Shown here: one piece after another, positions 1 through 7,846 of the stretch | How the letters are laid out: the number at the start of each line of letters is the position of its first letter | Position numbering within the stretch: the stretch's first letter is position 1 | NCBI GenBank assembly: GCA_965651255.1 | Contig: CBFGRU010000032.1 | Span: 1-17,675 of the forward strand | Length of the DNA: 17,675 bases | Source of the DNA: CBFGRU01 sp965651255 | Lineage (GTDB): Bacteria; Planctomycetota; Phycisphaerae; Phycisphaerales; SM1A02 | Direction: 5' to 3' | Notes under the pieces: generated by a model | Database searches by the model: none | Told to the model about the DNA's origin: nothing | Seen by the model: the letters and a program-made list of their open reading frames with translations, nothing else | Position numbers and translations under genes: made by a program

Positions 1-360
1 TGATTCGCTCGCTCTCAGGAGGCGCGCTCCCTTGCCCCCGGAAGGTTGCTCGCGGGGAAACGGTCACTCGACCCGAAACCGCACCCTCACGGTCGCGGCT
101 CGTTGGGGAAGGGGATGATTGGCGCGCGGTTTTTCGGGACTTTCGCTTGAGCCGGGGGCGGGGGCATCCGATGTCCGATAGGTCCGCGGCGGGGATTCGT
201 CGTGGGTTTCAAGGTCGATTCGGCAGTCGTCCGATAAGGGAGGAGCATCGCCCGGATGGTCCGGGCAGCTTGGTGTCATTGCTGGCCGTTCCCTGTAGAG
301 CGCCAGGATCACTCCTCCACCCGTCGGACCCTCATGCCCCAGCGAATGGGAGATTCCGTC
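1..360. other. Leading non-coding stretch, no gene recognised
   Basis: I see no convincing gene here. The open frames crossing this stretch on both strands have compositionally biased, Arg/Pro/Ser-rich translations with no recognisable domain, and they overlap the signal peptide of the next gene. One clear structure is present: a perfect stem-loop at 250-266 with arms GCCCGGA and TCCGGGC and a TGG loop. No T-tract follows it, so it is not an obvious intrinsic terminator. The rest is presumably the promoter and 5' untranslated region of the lipoprotein gene starting at 361. I could not identify a good -35/-10 pair. Confidence 0.4.
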
Positions 361-1572
361 GTGCAACTGAAGAAGATGATCCTCCTGAGTGGATCCGCGC
401 TCTGTCTCCTCGCGAGCGGGCTGGGTGGATGCAGCAGTTTCAACTCGATGTTCGTGGGCGATGCCGCACAGGATCGCACACCAAAGATTGCGCAGCCCGT
501 CACGGCGAAGGCAAGCACGCCATCGTCCGCGGCGAAGGATGTGACTTTTCATGGTGATGATGCCGGCGCGATGGCGATGAACCAGCCGCGGGCGGTGCGG
601 GTGGGGTTGTTCGGCGACTTCGCTGACCAGCAGCCGCGACAGCCGGTCGGCGGCGAAAGCGGCGGCAACCTGGATCAGATCACCTTCGGCGAAGAGGGGA
701 TGGATTCGGACCCGGCGATCGACCCCGATGGCAAATGGATTGCCTTTGCCTCAACACAGCACCGCAAGACGGCGAATCTGTACCTGAAGGCGGTCGGTGG
801 TTCAACGCTGACGCAGTTGACGGATGATCCAAGTGATGAAGTGATGCCGGCGTTCAGCCCGGATGGAAAACGCCTGAGCTTTGCGAGCAACCGGGCGGGC
901 AACTGGGACATTTATGTGATTCCCTCCACCGGCGGGAAGCCGGTTCAGATTACCGATGATGCAGCGCATGAGCTGCATCCTTCATGGTCGCCGGACGGTC
1001 GGCACCTGGCCTACAGCCGGTTCGGCACGCAGTCGCAGCGATGGGAGATGTGGGTTGTTGATCTGGACAACCCCGGGGTGAAGAAGTTTGTTGATTACGG
1101 CCTGTTCCCAAAGTGGTCGCCTGACCCGACGGTGAGCAAGATTCTGTTCCAGCGTGCGCGGGAGCGCGGCAGCCGGTTCCACGGCATCTGGACAATCGAT
1201 TTTGTGAATGGTGAGGGGTCGCGGCCGACGGAGATCGTGAGCGCCTCGAACGCGGCGACGATCAACCCGGCGTGGTCGCCGGATGGTCAGCACATTGTGT
1301 TCTCGACGGTGCTCGAGCCGGAGAAGCACGCGAGCGGTCATCCGACCTTTGCGGAGCTGTGGATCATCCGGGTGGATGGGACTGGCCGCACCAATCTGAC
1401 GCGCGGCGAGTTCAGCGATGTGCAGCCGATCTGGGGGGCGGATGGCAAGGTGTATTTCGTCTCGAACCGCTCGGGTCGCGAGTCGATCTGGTCGGTCTCG
1501 CCGACGTGGTTGCGAAAGACGACGGACCGTGATCCGGGCACATTGGTAACCGTGCCGACGGATGCGCCGTGA
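361..1572 (+). CDS. TolB-like beta-propeller lipoprotein (PD40 repeats)
   Basis: A predicted envelope lipoprotein of 403 residues. A hydrophobic signal peptide ends in the lipobox LGGC, with the lipidated Cys at residue 24. A low-complexity linker of about 85 residues leads to a propeller made of PD40/WD40-like repeats: DPAIDPDGK, PAFSPDGK, PSWSPDGR, PAWSPDGQ and PIWGADGK. Each is followed by a strand such as IAFAS, LSFAS or LAYSR, as in the TolB C-terminal domain. I chose GTG at 361 because GGGAG (348-352) sits 8 nt upstream and the signal peptide then has a normal length; ATG 334 and ATG 346 are in-frame alternatives. The N-terminal alpha/beta domain of classical TolB is absent, and no tolA/Q/R or pal gene is adjacent. 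A role in protein-protein interaction at the envelope is inferred; the exact function is unknown. Confidence 0.85.
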   Translation: MQLKKMILLSGSALCLLASGLGGCSSFNSMFVGDAAQDRTPKIAQPVTAKASTPSSAAKDVTFHGDDAGAMAMNQPRAVRVGLFGDFADQQPRQPVGGESGGNLDQITFGEEGMDSDPAIDPDGKWIAFASTQHRKTANLYLKAVGGSTLTQLTDDPSDEVMPAFSPDGKRLSFASNRAGNWDIYVIPSTGGKPVQITDDAAHELHPSWSPDGRHLAYSRFGTQSQRWEMWVVDLDNPGVKKFVDYGLFPKWSPDPTVSKILFQRARERGSRFHGIWTIDFVNGEGSRPTEIVSASNAATINPAWSPDGQHIVFSTVLEPEKHASGHPTFAELWIIRVDGTGRTNLTRGEFSDVQPIWGADGKVYFVSNRSGRESIWSVSPTWLRKTTDRDPGTLVTVPTDAP

Positions 1573-1599
1573 GGCAGCGGTTCGTGTGAATGACTGTTG

Positions 1600-1656
1600 C
1601 GCATCCTTCGCGAAAGCGCTGGATGCGAGTTTCGCGGGTCGTACGGATGCGACCCG
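1600..1656 (+). terminator. Tandem stem-loops between the two lipoprotein genes
   Basis: Two adjacent hairpins lie 28 nt after the stop of the TolB-like gene. The first (1600-1627) has arms CGCATCC/GGATGCG. After a 2x2 internal loop comes an inner CGC/GCG helix closing a GAAA (GNRA-type) tetraloop. It is followed by AGTTTCGC, a weak T-run. The second (1635-1656) has arms CGGGTCG/CGACCCG around an 8-nt loop. They could be a terminator or an mRNA-stabilising or processing structure. No strong U-tract is present, so the terminator call is tentative. Confidence 0.45.
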
Positions 1657-1695
1657 ACATCGGGCGGGCGGAGCCCCCTGATCAGGCAGGACGCC

Positions 1696-2481
1696 ATGAC
1701 AAGTGCACAGCCCATGCGATTCGTTCTCCGTGCGGTTCACCGGCTGATGGTGATCGTGGTGATTGGTTTCACCGTGATCAGTTTCCATGGTGGCTGCCAA
1801 TCGGGCGAACGGCTGGTCGCTCCGACCCGACTCATTGCGCCGTACGCAGAGCCGCGGGTGTGGGCGGTCGTTCCGTTCACGAACGAATCTGGTATCTCCA
1901 CGCTTGATGAAGCGCGTCTGGCGGATTTCTTCACGGAAGAGATCGAACAGGTGCAGGGTCTGCAGACGGTGCCGGTGAATCGAGTGATTCTCGCGATGCG
2001 TGCGCTCGACCTGGCCACGATCTCAACGGCGCAGGAAGCAACGGCGCTGATGAATGCTTTGAATGTTGATGGCATTCTGATCGGAACGGTGACGACCTGG
2101 CATGCATTTCCACCGGTTCGACTGGGGATGGCGGTCGAGTTGTTTCAGCGATCACCGAACGATGCGGAGTCATTGCTTGACCCGCGTGAGTTGTTACGTT
2201 CGCCGACAGGCCCGCCCCCGCCGCACGAGGCAGAGCATCGTCCACTGAGGGCGTCGGGTGTGTTTGATGCTGCGAACCATGATGTTCGGGCGTCGTTGCA
2301 GGCGTACGCCCGAGGCCGGCATGTTCCTGACAGTGCCTTCGGGACACGGATTTACGAGATGCGCATGGAGCTGTTCACGCAGTTCGTCAGCCATTGGCTG
2401 ACGGCCGATCTGCTGGCGCAGCACGCGCATCGACAGCAGGCGGCCGGGCAGACCGTGGCGCAGACCGATTCCCGGCGCTGA
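1696..2481 (+). CDS. CsgG/TolB-N-like lipoprotein of unknown function
   Basis: A predicted lipoprotein of 261 residues. The N-terminus is basic then strongly hydrophobic, ending in the lipobox FHGGC (Cys34). The segment after it, with VWAVVPFTNESG near residues 52-63, followed by an amphipathic helix, a VNRVILAMRAL-type region and NVDGILIGTVT, has the pattern of small alpha/beta domains found in CsgG-like, FlgO-like and TolB N-terminal proteins. I infer that fold by eye only. The C-terminal part (about residues 150-261) is Pro/His/Arg-rich with no recognised domain. ATG 1696 is preferred because an AGG lies just upstream and the open frame before it runs through the intergenic hairpins; ATG 1714 is an alternative. 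It follows the TolB-like gene on the same strand and may work with it. Confidence 0.7.
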   Translation: MTSAQPMRFVLRAVHRLMVIVVIGFTVISFHGGCQSGERLVAPTRLIAPYAEPRVWAVVPFTNESGISTLDEARLADFFTEEIEQVQGLQTVPVNRVILAMRALDLATISTAQEATALMNALNVDGILIGTVTTWHAFPPVRLGMAVELFQRSPNDAESLLDPRELLRSPTGPPPPHEAEHRPLRASGVFDAANHDVRASLQAYARGRHVPDSAFGTRIYEMRMELFTQFVSHWLTADLLAQHAHRQQAAGQTVAQTDSRR

Positions 2482-2501
2482 GACACCTTCGACTGGTGTC
2501 T
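2481..2501 (+). terminator. Stem-loop directly after the CsgG-like lipoprotein gene
   Basis: A perfect 7-bp stem, AGACACC (2481-2487) with GGTGTCT (2495-2501), encloses a 7-nt loop and starts on the last base of the upstream stop codon. The following bases (TTCGGCTTCGG) are only moderately T-rich, and a second small hairpin CGGC/GCCG lies at 2503-2515. It could be a weak terminator or a 3'-end stabiliser. It lies 12 nt before the SD of the next gene, so read-through is possible. Confidence 0.35.
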
Positions 2502-2526
2502 TCGGCTTCGGGCCGAGGACACCGAG

Positions 2527-2826
2527 ATGCAGCCCCCCGCCAATCACCCACATTCAGAAACGGATTCAGGCCACGATGACACCGTGGTGGAGTTCTTCAA
2601 GGGACGCCACCTGTGGCGTTTTCGCTGTGCGCGCGGTGATGAAGAGCGTCTCGTCGATTCAATCACCCGTCTGGCGGCGAACGGCAGCGCCCCGCTGGAC
2701 TGGTTCGATGCCGCCGTGCTGAGTGAAGAGATTCTCGGCCGAACGCCGCCGGCGAGCATTCTGACCAACCTGAACCACCTCCCCTCAATGCAGACCAGCT
2801 TCGACCTCCCTGAGGACGAGCGCTGA
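2527..2826 (+). CDS. Small conserved-looking protein, unknown function
   Basis: I do not recognise this 99-residue protein. The ATG has a well-placed SD (GAGGA at 2515-2519, 7 nt spacing). Composition is that of a normal soluble acidic protein. Residues 1-18 are a polar His/Asp-rich tail. A segment around VVEFFKGRHLWRFRCARGDE follows, then helical stretches (LVDSITRLAANG, WFDAAVLSEEILGR) and a Leu/Pro-rich C-terminus. No signal peptide, membrane segment or catalytic motif is visible. It lies between the lipoprotein pair and xerC, with 42 nt to the next start, and could be co-transcribed with xerC. The coding call rests on the SD, codon-like composition and fit between neighbours; function is unknown. 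Confidence 0.6.
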   Translation: MQPPANHPHSETDSGHDDTVVEFFKGRHLWRFRCARGDEERLVDSITRLAANGSAPLDWFDAAVLSEEILGRTPPASILTNLNHLPSMQTSFDLPEDER

Positions 2827-2868
2827 TCGAACGTCAATCTACTTCTTTGTGACAGCGAGTATTCAGTC

Positions 2869-3912
2869 ATGAGCGACACCCTCCCACTGGTCCTTCTCTT
2901 TCAGAGTTACCTCCTGGATGAACGGCACTTCAGCGAGTACACCGCGCGGTGCTACGGCGTGGATCTGCGCCAGTACATTGACTTCCTTGAAGTCGAGCAC
3001 GGTGTTGAATTCGAGACGCAGCGGGAGCAGGCGTTTCTGAATCATCACCTCGCCACTGTCGATGCGAAGACGACCAGCGATTCGTCCGCCGGCAGTGTGG
3101 CAGGCAGCGTTCGGCCGGAAACGATTACCCGCTTGATTCTGAAGGCCGATGCCAATTCGATCCGCGGCTTTCTGTCGCATCTGGCGGATCAGGAGTACTC
3201 CCCCGCCACGATGGCGCGGAAGATCGCGACGCTTCGATCGTTCTACAAGTGGATGATGAAGCGGGGCATCGTTGAAGCGAACCCCATGCAACTCATTCGC
3301 ACTCCGAAGCAGCCGAAGCGTCTGCCGAAGGCCATCACGGTCGATCAGATCGAGCGACTGCTGGCAGCGCCGGATGACCACACCCTGCTGGGTTCGCGTG
3401 ATCGCGCGATTCTCGAGACGCTGTATTCAACCGGTATTCGCGTCAGCGAACTGGTGGGCATCAATCGCGGCGACCTGGATGAGACCGGCGAAGCAATCAT
3501 CATCCGAGGGAAAGGCCGAAAGGAACGCATCGTTCCGCTCGGATCGCACGCCCTGGCGGCGCTGCGTCAGTACATTACGATTCTGGATGGCGAAGTGCTG
3601 CGAAACGGCGGCTCGGTCGAGGACAAATCTCCGCTTTTCGTGAACAAGCACGGCGGCCGGCTCAGCACACGATCGGTCCGGCGCAAAGTGTCGAAGTATC
3701 TGCGCGAAGCGGGGCTGGACCCGACCATCAGCCCGCACACGCTGCGGCACTCCTTCGCGACGCACCTGCTCGATAACGGCGCAGACCTGCGCAGCGTGCA
3801 GGAACTGCTGGGGCATCAGTCGCTGTCCACGACGCAGATCTACACCCACCTGACCACCAAGCGCATGCGCGAAGCGTACGACAATGCACACCCGCGCGCT
3901 GAATCTGCATAA
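2869..3912 (+). CDS. xerC: Tyrosine recombinase, XerC/XerD type
   Basis: A site-specific recombinase of 347 residues, expected to act in the cytoplasm on chromosome dimers at a dif-like site. The C-terminal catalytic domain has the whole active site: Arg191 (TGIRVSEL), Lys215 (GKGRKER), His290 and Arg293 (HTLRHSF), His316 (LLGHQ) and the nucleophile Tyr325 (TTQIYTH). The C-terminal YDNAHPRA resembles XerC more than XerD, but one gene alone cannot settle which it is. The N-terminal SAM-like DNA-binding domain carries extra sequence, roughly residues 45-92, including a Ser/Ala/Gly-rich part, which makes the protein longer than the usual ~300 residues. No mobile-element features flank it, so a housekeeping Xer is favoured over an integrase. 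ATG 2869 lacks a clear SD. The gene ends before a bidirectional terminator. Confidence 0.92.
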   Translation: MSDTLPLVLLFQSYLLDERHFSEYTARCYGVDLRQYIDFLEVEHGVEFETQREQAFLNHHLATVDAKTTSDSSAGSVAGSVRPETITRLILKADANSIRGFLSHLADQEYSPATMARKIATLRSFYKWMMKRGIVEANPMQLIRTPKQPKRLPKAITVDQIERLLAAPDDHTLLGSRDRAILETLYSTGIRVSELVGINRGDLDETGEAIIIRGKGRKERIVPLGSHALAALRQYITILDGEVLRNGGSVEDKSPLFVNKHGGRLSTRSVRRKVSKYLREAGLDPTISPHTLRHSFATHLLDNGADLRSVQELLGHQSLSTTQIYTHLTTKRMREAYDNAHPRAESA

Positions 3913-3964
3913 CGCAGCACGATGCCGCGAAACGCTGCGGCATCGACTGAGTGATTCGCAAACG

Positions 3965-3999
3965 AACGGCGGGGCGCCATGTGGGAGCGCCCCGCCGTT
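3965..3999. terminator. Bidirectional intrinsic terminator between convergent genes
   Basis: A perfect 13-bp inverted repeat: AACGGCGGGGCGC (3965-3977) pairs with GCGCCCCGCCGTT (3987-3999) around a 9-nt loop. It lies between the stop of xerC (3912) and the stop of the minus-strand binding-protein gene (4048). Plus-strand output continues TTTCGC, and minus-strand output gives AACGGC..GCCGTTCGTTTG, so both U-tracts are short. Its position between convergent genes and high stability support termination in both directions. Confidence 0.8.
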
Positions 4000-4047
4000 T
4001 CGCATTTCAAGCTCGAGGATGCAGCGCCGTGATGGCGCCCGGGTTGA

Positions 4048-5169
4048 TCAGTACGCTGAATCGGGGAAGTAGAACTCGCTTGCGTTCTCCGGCGTGATCA
4101 GCGTGACGGGCACGGTGACCTTGCGCTGACCTGGCGGCCGCGAAGCTCCGGCTGTGAGCAGTTCACTGCGCGACACCCGCAGGTGTGCGGGAATGCGTTC
4201 GTGGTAGGCGGCTTCATCGCCCCCGCGCAGATTTGCGACGGCGAGGACGATTCCCGCCGAGATCATCCCGGGCGGGTAGGTGATGTCCGCGGGGAACATC
4301 GGATCCCCTTCCATGACGCGCTGCACCATGGACTTCATGCCCGCGCCGCCGAGCACCCACATTTCGTTCTGCCGACCCGCTTCGCGAATGGCCTGCTCGA
4401 CCCCGAGAGCCATGTCATCATCGCTTGCCCAGACCGCATCGATCTGATCGAACCGCGTGAGGAACGCCGCCATGACGTCGTGCGCATTGGCTCGATTCCA
4501 GTTGCCGTGTTCTGCGCCGAGGACCTCGATGCCGTTGTGCTGATTGAAGATCTCCATCGCGCCTTCGTATCGCTCGACATCAATCTCCACCTGCATTCCG
4601 CGCAGGATGACAATCTTGCCCTCGCCGTTGAGTTTCTCGGCCATGAACTTCGCCGACTCGCGGCCGAAGGCGCGGTTGTCTCCGGAGATGTAGACATCGG
4701 CCACCGGCTCACGCAGGCCGCGATCAACGCTGGCCACGAAGACCCCCTGTGCCTTGGCGTTCTTGATCGCCGGCAACGGAGTATCGCTGTCGAAGGGCAG
4801 CACCACGAGGCCGTCGATGCCCTTGACCAGCATGGCCTCGATCTGCGCGGCCTGTTCCGCGGCGTTGCCGGCCTGCTGAAACTCCCATTTCACATCGGGA
4901 AAGTCTCTCATCGTCTGCTCGGCCCACCAGATGACGCCCGCCGGCCAGCCGTGCGTCGCGGCGGGAATGGCGACGCCGATCGTGATATCACCGCCACCGC
5001 CGGTCTCAGCGTTCATGCCGCTGTTCGATGGCGTTGCGTTCGATTGACCGCCGCCGGTGTTACCGCCGTTTCCCCCGCTTCCGCCGCAGCCGTTCAATGC
5101 AACCAGCGACAGTGAGGTAAACGCGAAGAGCGCAAGTGACCGAAGCGCGCGGAATGGTGTTGAATGCAT
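4048..5169 (-). CDS. Sugar ABC transporter substrate-binding lipoprotein (RbsB-like)
   Basis: A periplasmic-binding-protein type I fold protein of 373 residues, anchored as a lipoprotein. The signal peptide ends in LVALNGC (Cys28), followed by a Gly/Ser/Asn-rich tether (about residues 29-60). The fold starts at DITIGVAIPAATHGW. Family hallmarks follow: QAAQIEAMLVKGIDGLVVLPFD, an ISGDNRAFGRESAKFMAEKL segment, a GKIVILRG strand, then DAVWASDDDMALGVEQAI. This is the ribose/xylose/galactose-type (Peripla_BP_4) pattern; the actual sugar cannot be read from sequence. The start is firm: AGGAG lies about 8 nt upstream of the ATG at 5169. It is the last gene of the transporter operon, 74 nt after the permease, and ends at the shared terminator. 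Confidence 0.92.
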   Translation of the reverse strand: MHSTPFRALRSLALFAFTSLSLVALNGCGGSGGNGGNTGGGQSNATPSNSGMNAETGGGGDITIGVAIPAATHGWPAGVIWWAEQTMRDFPDVKWEFQQAGNAAEQAAQIEAMLVKGIDGLVVLPFDSDTPLPAIKNAKAQGVFVASVDRGLREPVADVYISGDNRAFGRESAKFMAEKLNGEGKIVILRGMQVEIDVERYEGAMEIFNQHNGIEVLGAEHGNWNRANAHDVMAAFLTRFDQIDAVWASDDDMALGVEQAIREAGRQNEMWVLGGAGMKSMVQRVMEGDPMFPADITYPPGMISAGIVLAVANLRGGDEAAYHERIPAHLRVSRSELLTAGASRPPGQRKVTVPVTLITPENASEFYFPDSAY

Positions 5170-5243
5170 GACAGGTCTCCTGGATCAGTCCGTGAGAAGC
5201 GAACGTGGATTGTACCGGAATGCGGATTCGCGTGGGAAGGGCC

Positions 5244-6320
5244 TTACGCGTGCCGTTCGCCGATGCGCTGCAGCAGAATGGCGACAATGATGATGATGCC
5301 CATCACGACTCCATCGAGCTGGCTTGGAATGCCGAGGATCGTCATCATGTTCTTGATGCAGCCGATCGTCAGCACGCCGAAGATCGTCCCGATGATCGTC
5401 CCCGATCCTCCGCGCATGCTGGTCCCGCCCAGCACGACGGCGGCAATGGCGTCGAGTTCGTACAACAACCCTGCCTGCGCGCTGTTGATGCTGGAAAAGC
5501 GTGATCCGTGCACAAGGGCGGCGACACCCGCGAGCAGTCCCATCAACGTATAGGTCATGATCTTGATGCGCGCTACGGGTATGGCTGAATACCGCGCTGC
5601 GGTTTCGTTGCATCCGATGGCGATAAGGTACCGCCCCCACCGCGTCATGTTCAGCAGCACCGCAGCCAGCACCGCAGCCAGCACCAGCAGAATGAACGCC
5701 CACGACACCTGAAGTGGAATCTCGACGTTGGGGTTGCGAGAGATGTTGGTGAAGGGAATGTCGATTCCCTTGCCGAGTGCGGTGTACCAGTCGTTACTCG
5801 CGCGAAACTGGCCGCTGCCCCCGGCCCAGCGGGCCAGCGATCGATAGGCCACGAGTGCCCCGAGCGTCGCGATGAACGGCGCAATCCTGCCCCACGCAAT
5901 CAGCGTTCCGTTCAGGAATCCACCGGCGGCACCGGCCAGAAGTGAAACGGCGATGACAACTGCAAACGCGCTGAAACCGGTGACGCCAGCATCGGACGCC
6001 GCGGTCATCGCCAAGATGCCGAGACCGCCGGCGATCGCCAAGAGCGACCCGACACCGAGGTCGATTCCGCCAAGAATGATCACCAGCGTCATGCCGACCG
6101 CAATGATGCCAAGCTCGCTGTTGCTTTTCAGCACGTTGAGCAGGTTCACCGGCTTGATGAAGTTCATCTGGCCGAGCGCGAAGTATTCATACAGCACGAT
6201 CGCGAGCACGAGCGTGAAGAACGCGATGGCTGCTCCCGACCAGGATGGCAATCGGCGCCAGACCGCAGCGAAGGTCTCGAGGGGTGAGCGCGGCTGGACC
6301 GTCGGTGCATTCATCATCAT
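5244..6320 (-). CDS. Sugar ABC transporter permease (RbsC-like, BPD_transp_2)
   Basis: An inner-membrane permease of 358 residues with about 8-10 hydrophobic segments. The family signature is clear: GMTLVIILGGIDLGVGSLLA in the first third, then NGTLIAWGRIAPFIATLGAL, and AVVLGGTSMRGGSGTIIGTIFG near the C-terminus, which is the segment that contacts the ATPase in the ribose/xylose permease family. A polar loop of about 40 residues (GGSGQF...NPNVEIPLQ) probably lies outside the membrane. The start overlaps the ATPase stop by 4 nt (ATGA at 6320-6317), implying translational coupling. Three consecutive ATG codons (6320, 6317, 6314) leave the exact first Met open. The protein is somewhat longer than E. 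coli RbsC because of its N-terminal tail. Confidence 0.93.
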   Translation of the reverse strand: MMMNAPTVQPRSPLETFAAVWRRLPSWSGAAIAFFTLVLAIVLYEYFALGQMNFIKPVNLLNVLKSNSELGIIAVGMTLVIILGGIDLGVGSLLAIAGGLGILAMTAASDAGVTGFSAFAVVIAVSLLAGAAGGFLNGTLIAWGRIAPFIATLGALVAYRSLARWAGGSGQFRASNDWYTALGKGIDIPFTNISRNPNVEIPLQVSWAFILLVLAAVLAAVLLNMTRWGRYLIAIGCNETAARYSAIPVARIKIMTYTLMGLLAGVAALVHGSRFSSINSAQAGLLYELDAIAAVVLGGTSMRGGSGTIIGTIFGVLTIGCIKNMMTILGIPSQLDGVVMGIIIIVAILLQRIGERHA

Positions 6321-7846
6321 GCGGAAACCTTCTGATGCTGCGCAACGCCGGCGGCGTGGAACATGATCGCTTCCTCGGCGAGTTCATCTCGGTCAAGCAT
6401 CTTCACGATTCGCCCGCCCCGCATCACCGCCACCCGGTGGGAGAGGCCGATGATCTCGTTCATTTCGCTGGAGATGAGCATGCAAGCCATGCCATCCCGC
6501 GCGAGCTTCGCGATGAGTCGGTAGATCTCTTCCTTGGCGCCGATATCAACCCCGCGCGTCGGTTCATCAAGGATGAGCACACGCGGCCTGACTTCCAGCC
6601 ATCGGGCCAGCGCCACCTTCTGCTGATTCCCGCCGGAAAGCGTCGTAATCGAATCACGCACATCGCCGTACTTCGTGTTCAGTGCAGCCGCCTGTTCACG
6701 CGCGGCGTTCTCTTCCTCGCGCCGCGAGATGAACGGATGGCAGTATCTCTTCAGGGAAAGGAGCGTGATGTTCGCGGCAATATCCATGCCGAGCGTCAAC
6801 GCACGCCCCTTGCGGTCTTCCGACAAATACGCCAGCCCCGCGCGAACCGCATCATCGAGCCGTCGGATTTTTCGTGGGCGACCTTCAATCTCCAACTGGT
6901 CCACCGAGTGCGGCCGCAGGCCGACAAGGCCTTCCGCCAGTTCCGTTCGCCCGGCTCCGACGAGGCCGGCAAACCCGAGAATCTCACCCGCGCGCAGGGT
7001 AAAGCTCGCATCGTGCACTCGCCCGGGAACGTGAAGCCCTTTGACGCTCAGAACTTCGCGATCGGTCGGCTCTGACCGCGCCGGAAAGTGATCGGACATC
7101 GTTCGGCCGACCATCAGACTCGCGAGCTGCTCTTCAGTGGCAGACCGCATCGCCTCACCTTCCAGTGTTCGTACGAACGCTCCATCGCGGAGCACGGTGA
7201 CGCGGTCGCAGATTGAGAGTATCTCCGGCAACAGGTGAGAAATGTAAATGATGGTTCGACCGGCCTCGCGCAATTGACGAATGAGCGAGAAGAGCAATGC
7301 GACTTCGCGCTGGCTGAGCACCGCGGTCGGCTCATCCAGAATCAGGACTTCCGCATGACAGGAGACGGCCTTGGCGATCTCCACCAATTGCTGATCCGCG
7401 ATCGAAAGCGTCTTGACGCGAGCGCGCGGTGACACGTGGCACCCCACTTCATCGAGCAGCCGCTTCGCTTCCGCGATGCTCTCACCTCGATGGACGAAGC
7501 CAAGCGTGGTGCGCTCCCGACCGAGAAAGATATTCTCCGCCACGCTCAATTCATCGATGAGGTTGAGTTCCTGGTGCACCATCGCGATTCTGAGGCGGGT
7601 CGCATCCTGCACCGATCGAATCACGACATCCGTGTTCATGCGGATGATGCGCCCGGAATCGGGGGTTACGAGTCCCGCGAGAATCTTCATCAGGGTGCTC
7701 TTGCCAGCACCGTTTTCCCCGATGAGACCGTGCACCTCTCCCCTGCGAAAGTCGATCGTCACCCCGTCCAGCGCCCGGGTGGCGGGGTAGTCCTTGGTGA
7801 GGTGCTCCACACGGAGCACTGGCGGGTTATCAGTCAGCGTTGTCAA
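6317..7846 (-). CDS. Sugar ABC transporter ATP-binding protein, duplicated (RbsA/XylG-like)
   Basis: A cytoplasmic tandem-ATPase subunit of a monosaccharide importer. Numbered from TTG 7846 (509 residues), the first cassette has Walker A GENGAGKST (43-51), a degenerate signature LSIADQQ (147-153) and Walker B LILDEP (168-173). The second has a non-canonical Walker A GLVGAGRT (294-301), the canonical signature LSGGNQQ (403-409) and Walker B LILDEPTRGVD (424-434). This asymmetric arrangement is typical of RbsA/XylG/MglA. The frame is open back to ATG 7903, but the 19 extra residues look unlike the family, no candidate has a strong SD, and family members begin about 5-10 residues before the first strand (VLRVEHLTKDYP). 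I therefore prefer TTG 7846; GTG 7819 is also possible. First gene of the operon, divergent from the his operon. Confidence 0.9.
   Translation of the reverse strand: MTTLTDNPPVLRVEHLTKDYPATRALDGVTIDFRRGEVHGLIGENGAGKSTLMKILAGLVTPDSGRIIRMNTDVVIRSVQDATRLRIAMVHQELNLIDELSVAENIFLGRERTTLGFVHRGESIAEAKRLLDEVGCHVSPRARVKTLSIADQQLVEIAKAVSCHAEVLILDEPTAVLSQREVALLFSLIRQLREAGRTIIYISHLLPEILSICDRVTVLRDGAFVRTLEGEAMRSATEEQLASLMVGRTMSDHFPARSEPTDREVLSVKGLHVPGRVHDASFTLRAGEILGFAGLVGAGRTELAEGLVGLRPHSVDQLEIEGRPRKIRRLDDAVRAGLAYLSEDRKGRALTLGMDIAANITLLSLKRYCHPFISRREEENAAREQAAALNTKYGDVRDSITTLSGGNQQKVALARWLEVRPRVLILDEPTRGVDIGAKEEIYRLIAKLARDGMACMLISSEMNEIIGLSHRVAVMRGGRIVKMLDRDELAEEAIMFHAAGVAQHQKVSA

Noticed and set aside
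64..552. 162-codon minus-strand open frame at the left end
   Set aside because: Overlaps the signal peptide and linker of the TolB-like lipoprotein, has a biased Arg/Pro/His/Ser composition, and shows no recognisable domain.
982..1800. 272-codon minus-strand open frame
   Set aside because: Antisense to the TolB-like gene and its downstream hairpins; Arg/His-rich translation without a domain.
2869..3912. Recombinase as an integrase of a mobile element
   Set aside because: No attachment-site repeats, tRNA gene, phage or transfer genes nearby; the XerC-like C-terminus favours a housekeeping recombinase.
4183..5115. 310-codon plus-strand open frame
   Set aside because: It lies fully opposite the well-supported binding-protein gene and its translation shows no family motifs; a shadow of a GC-rich gene.
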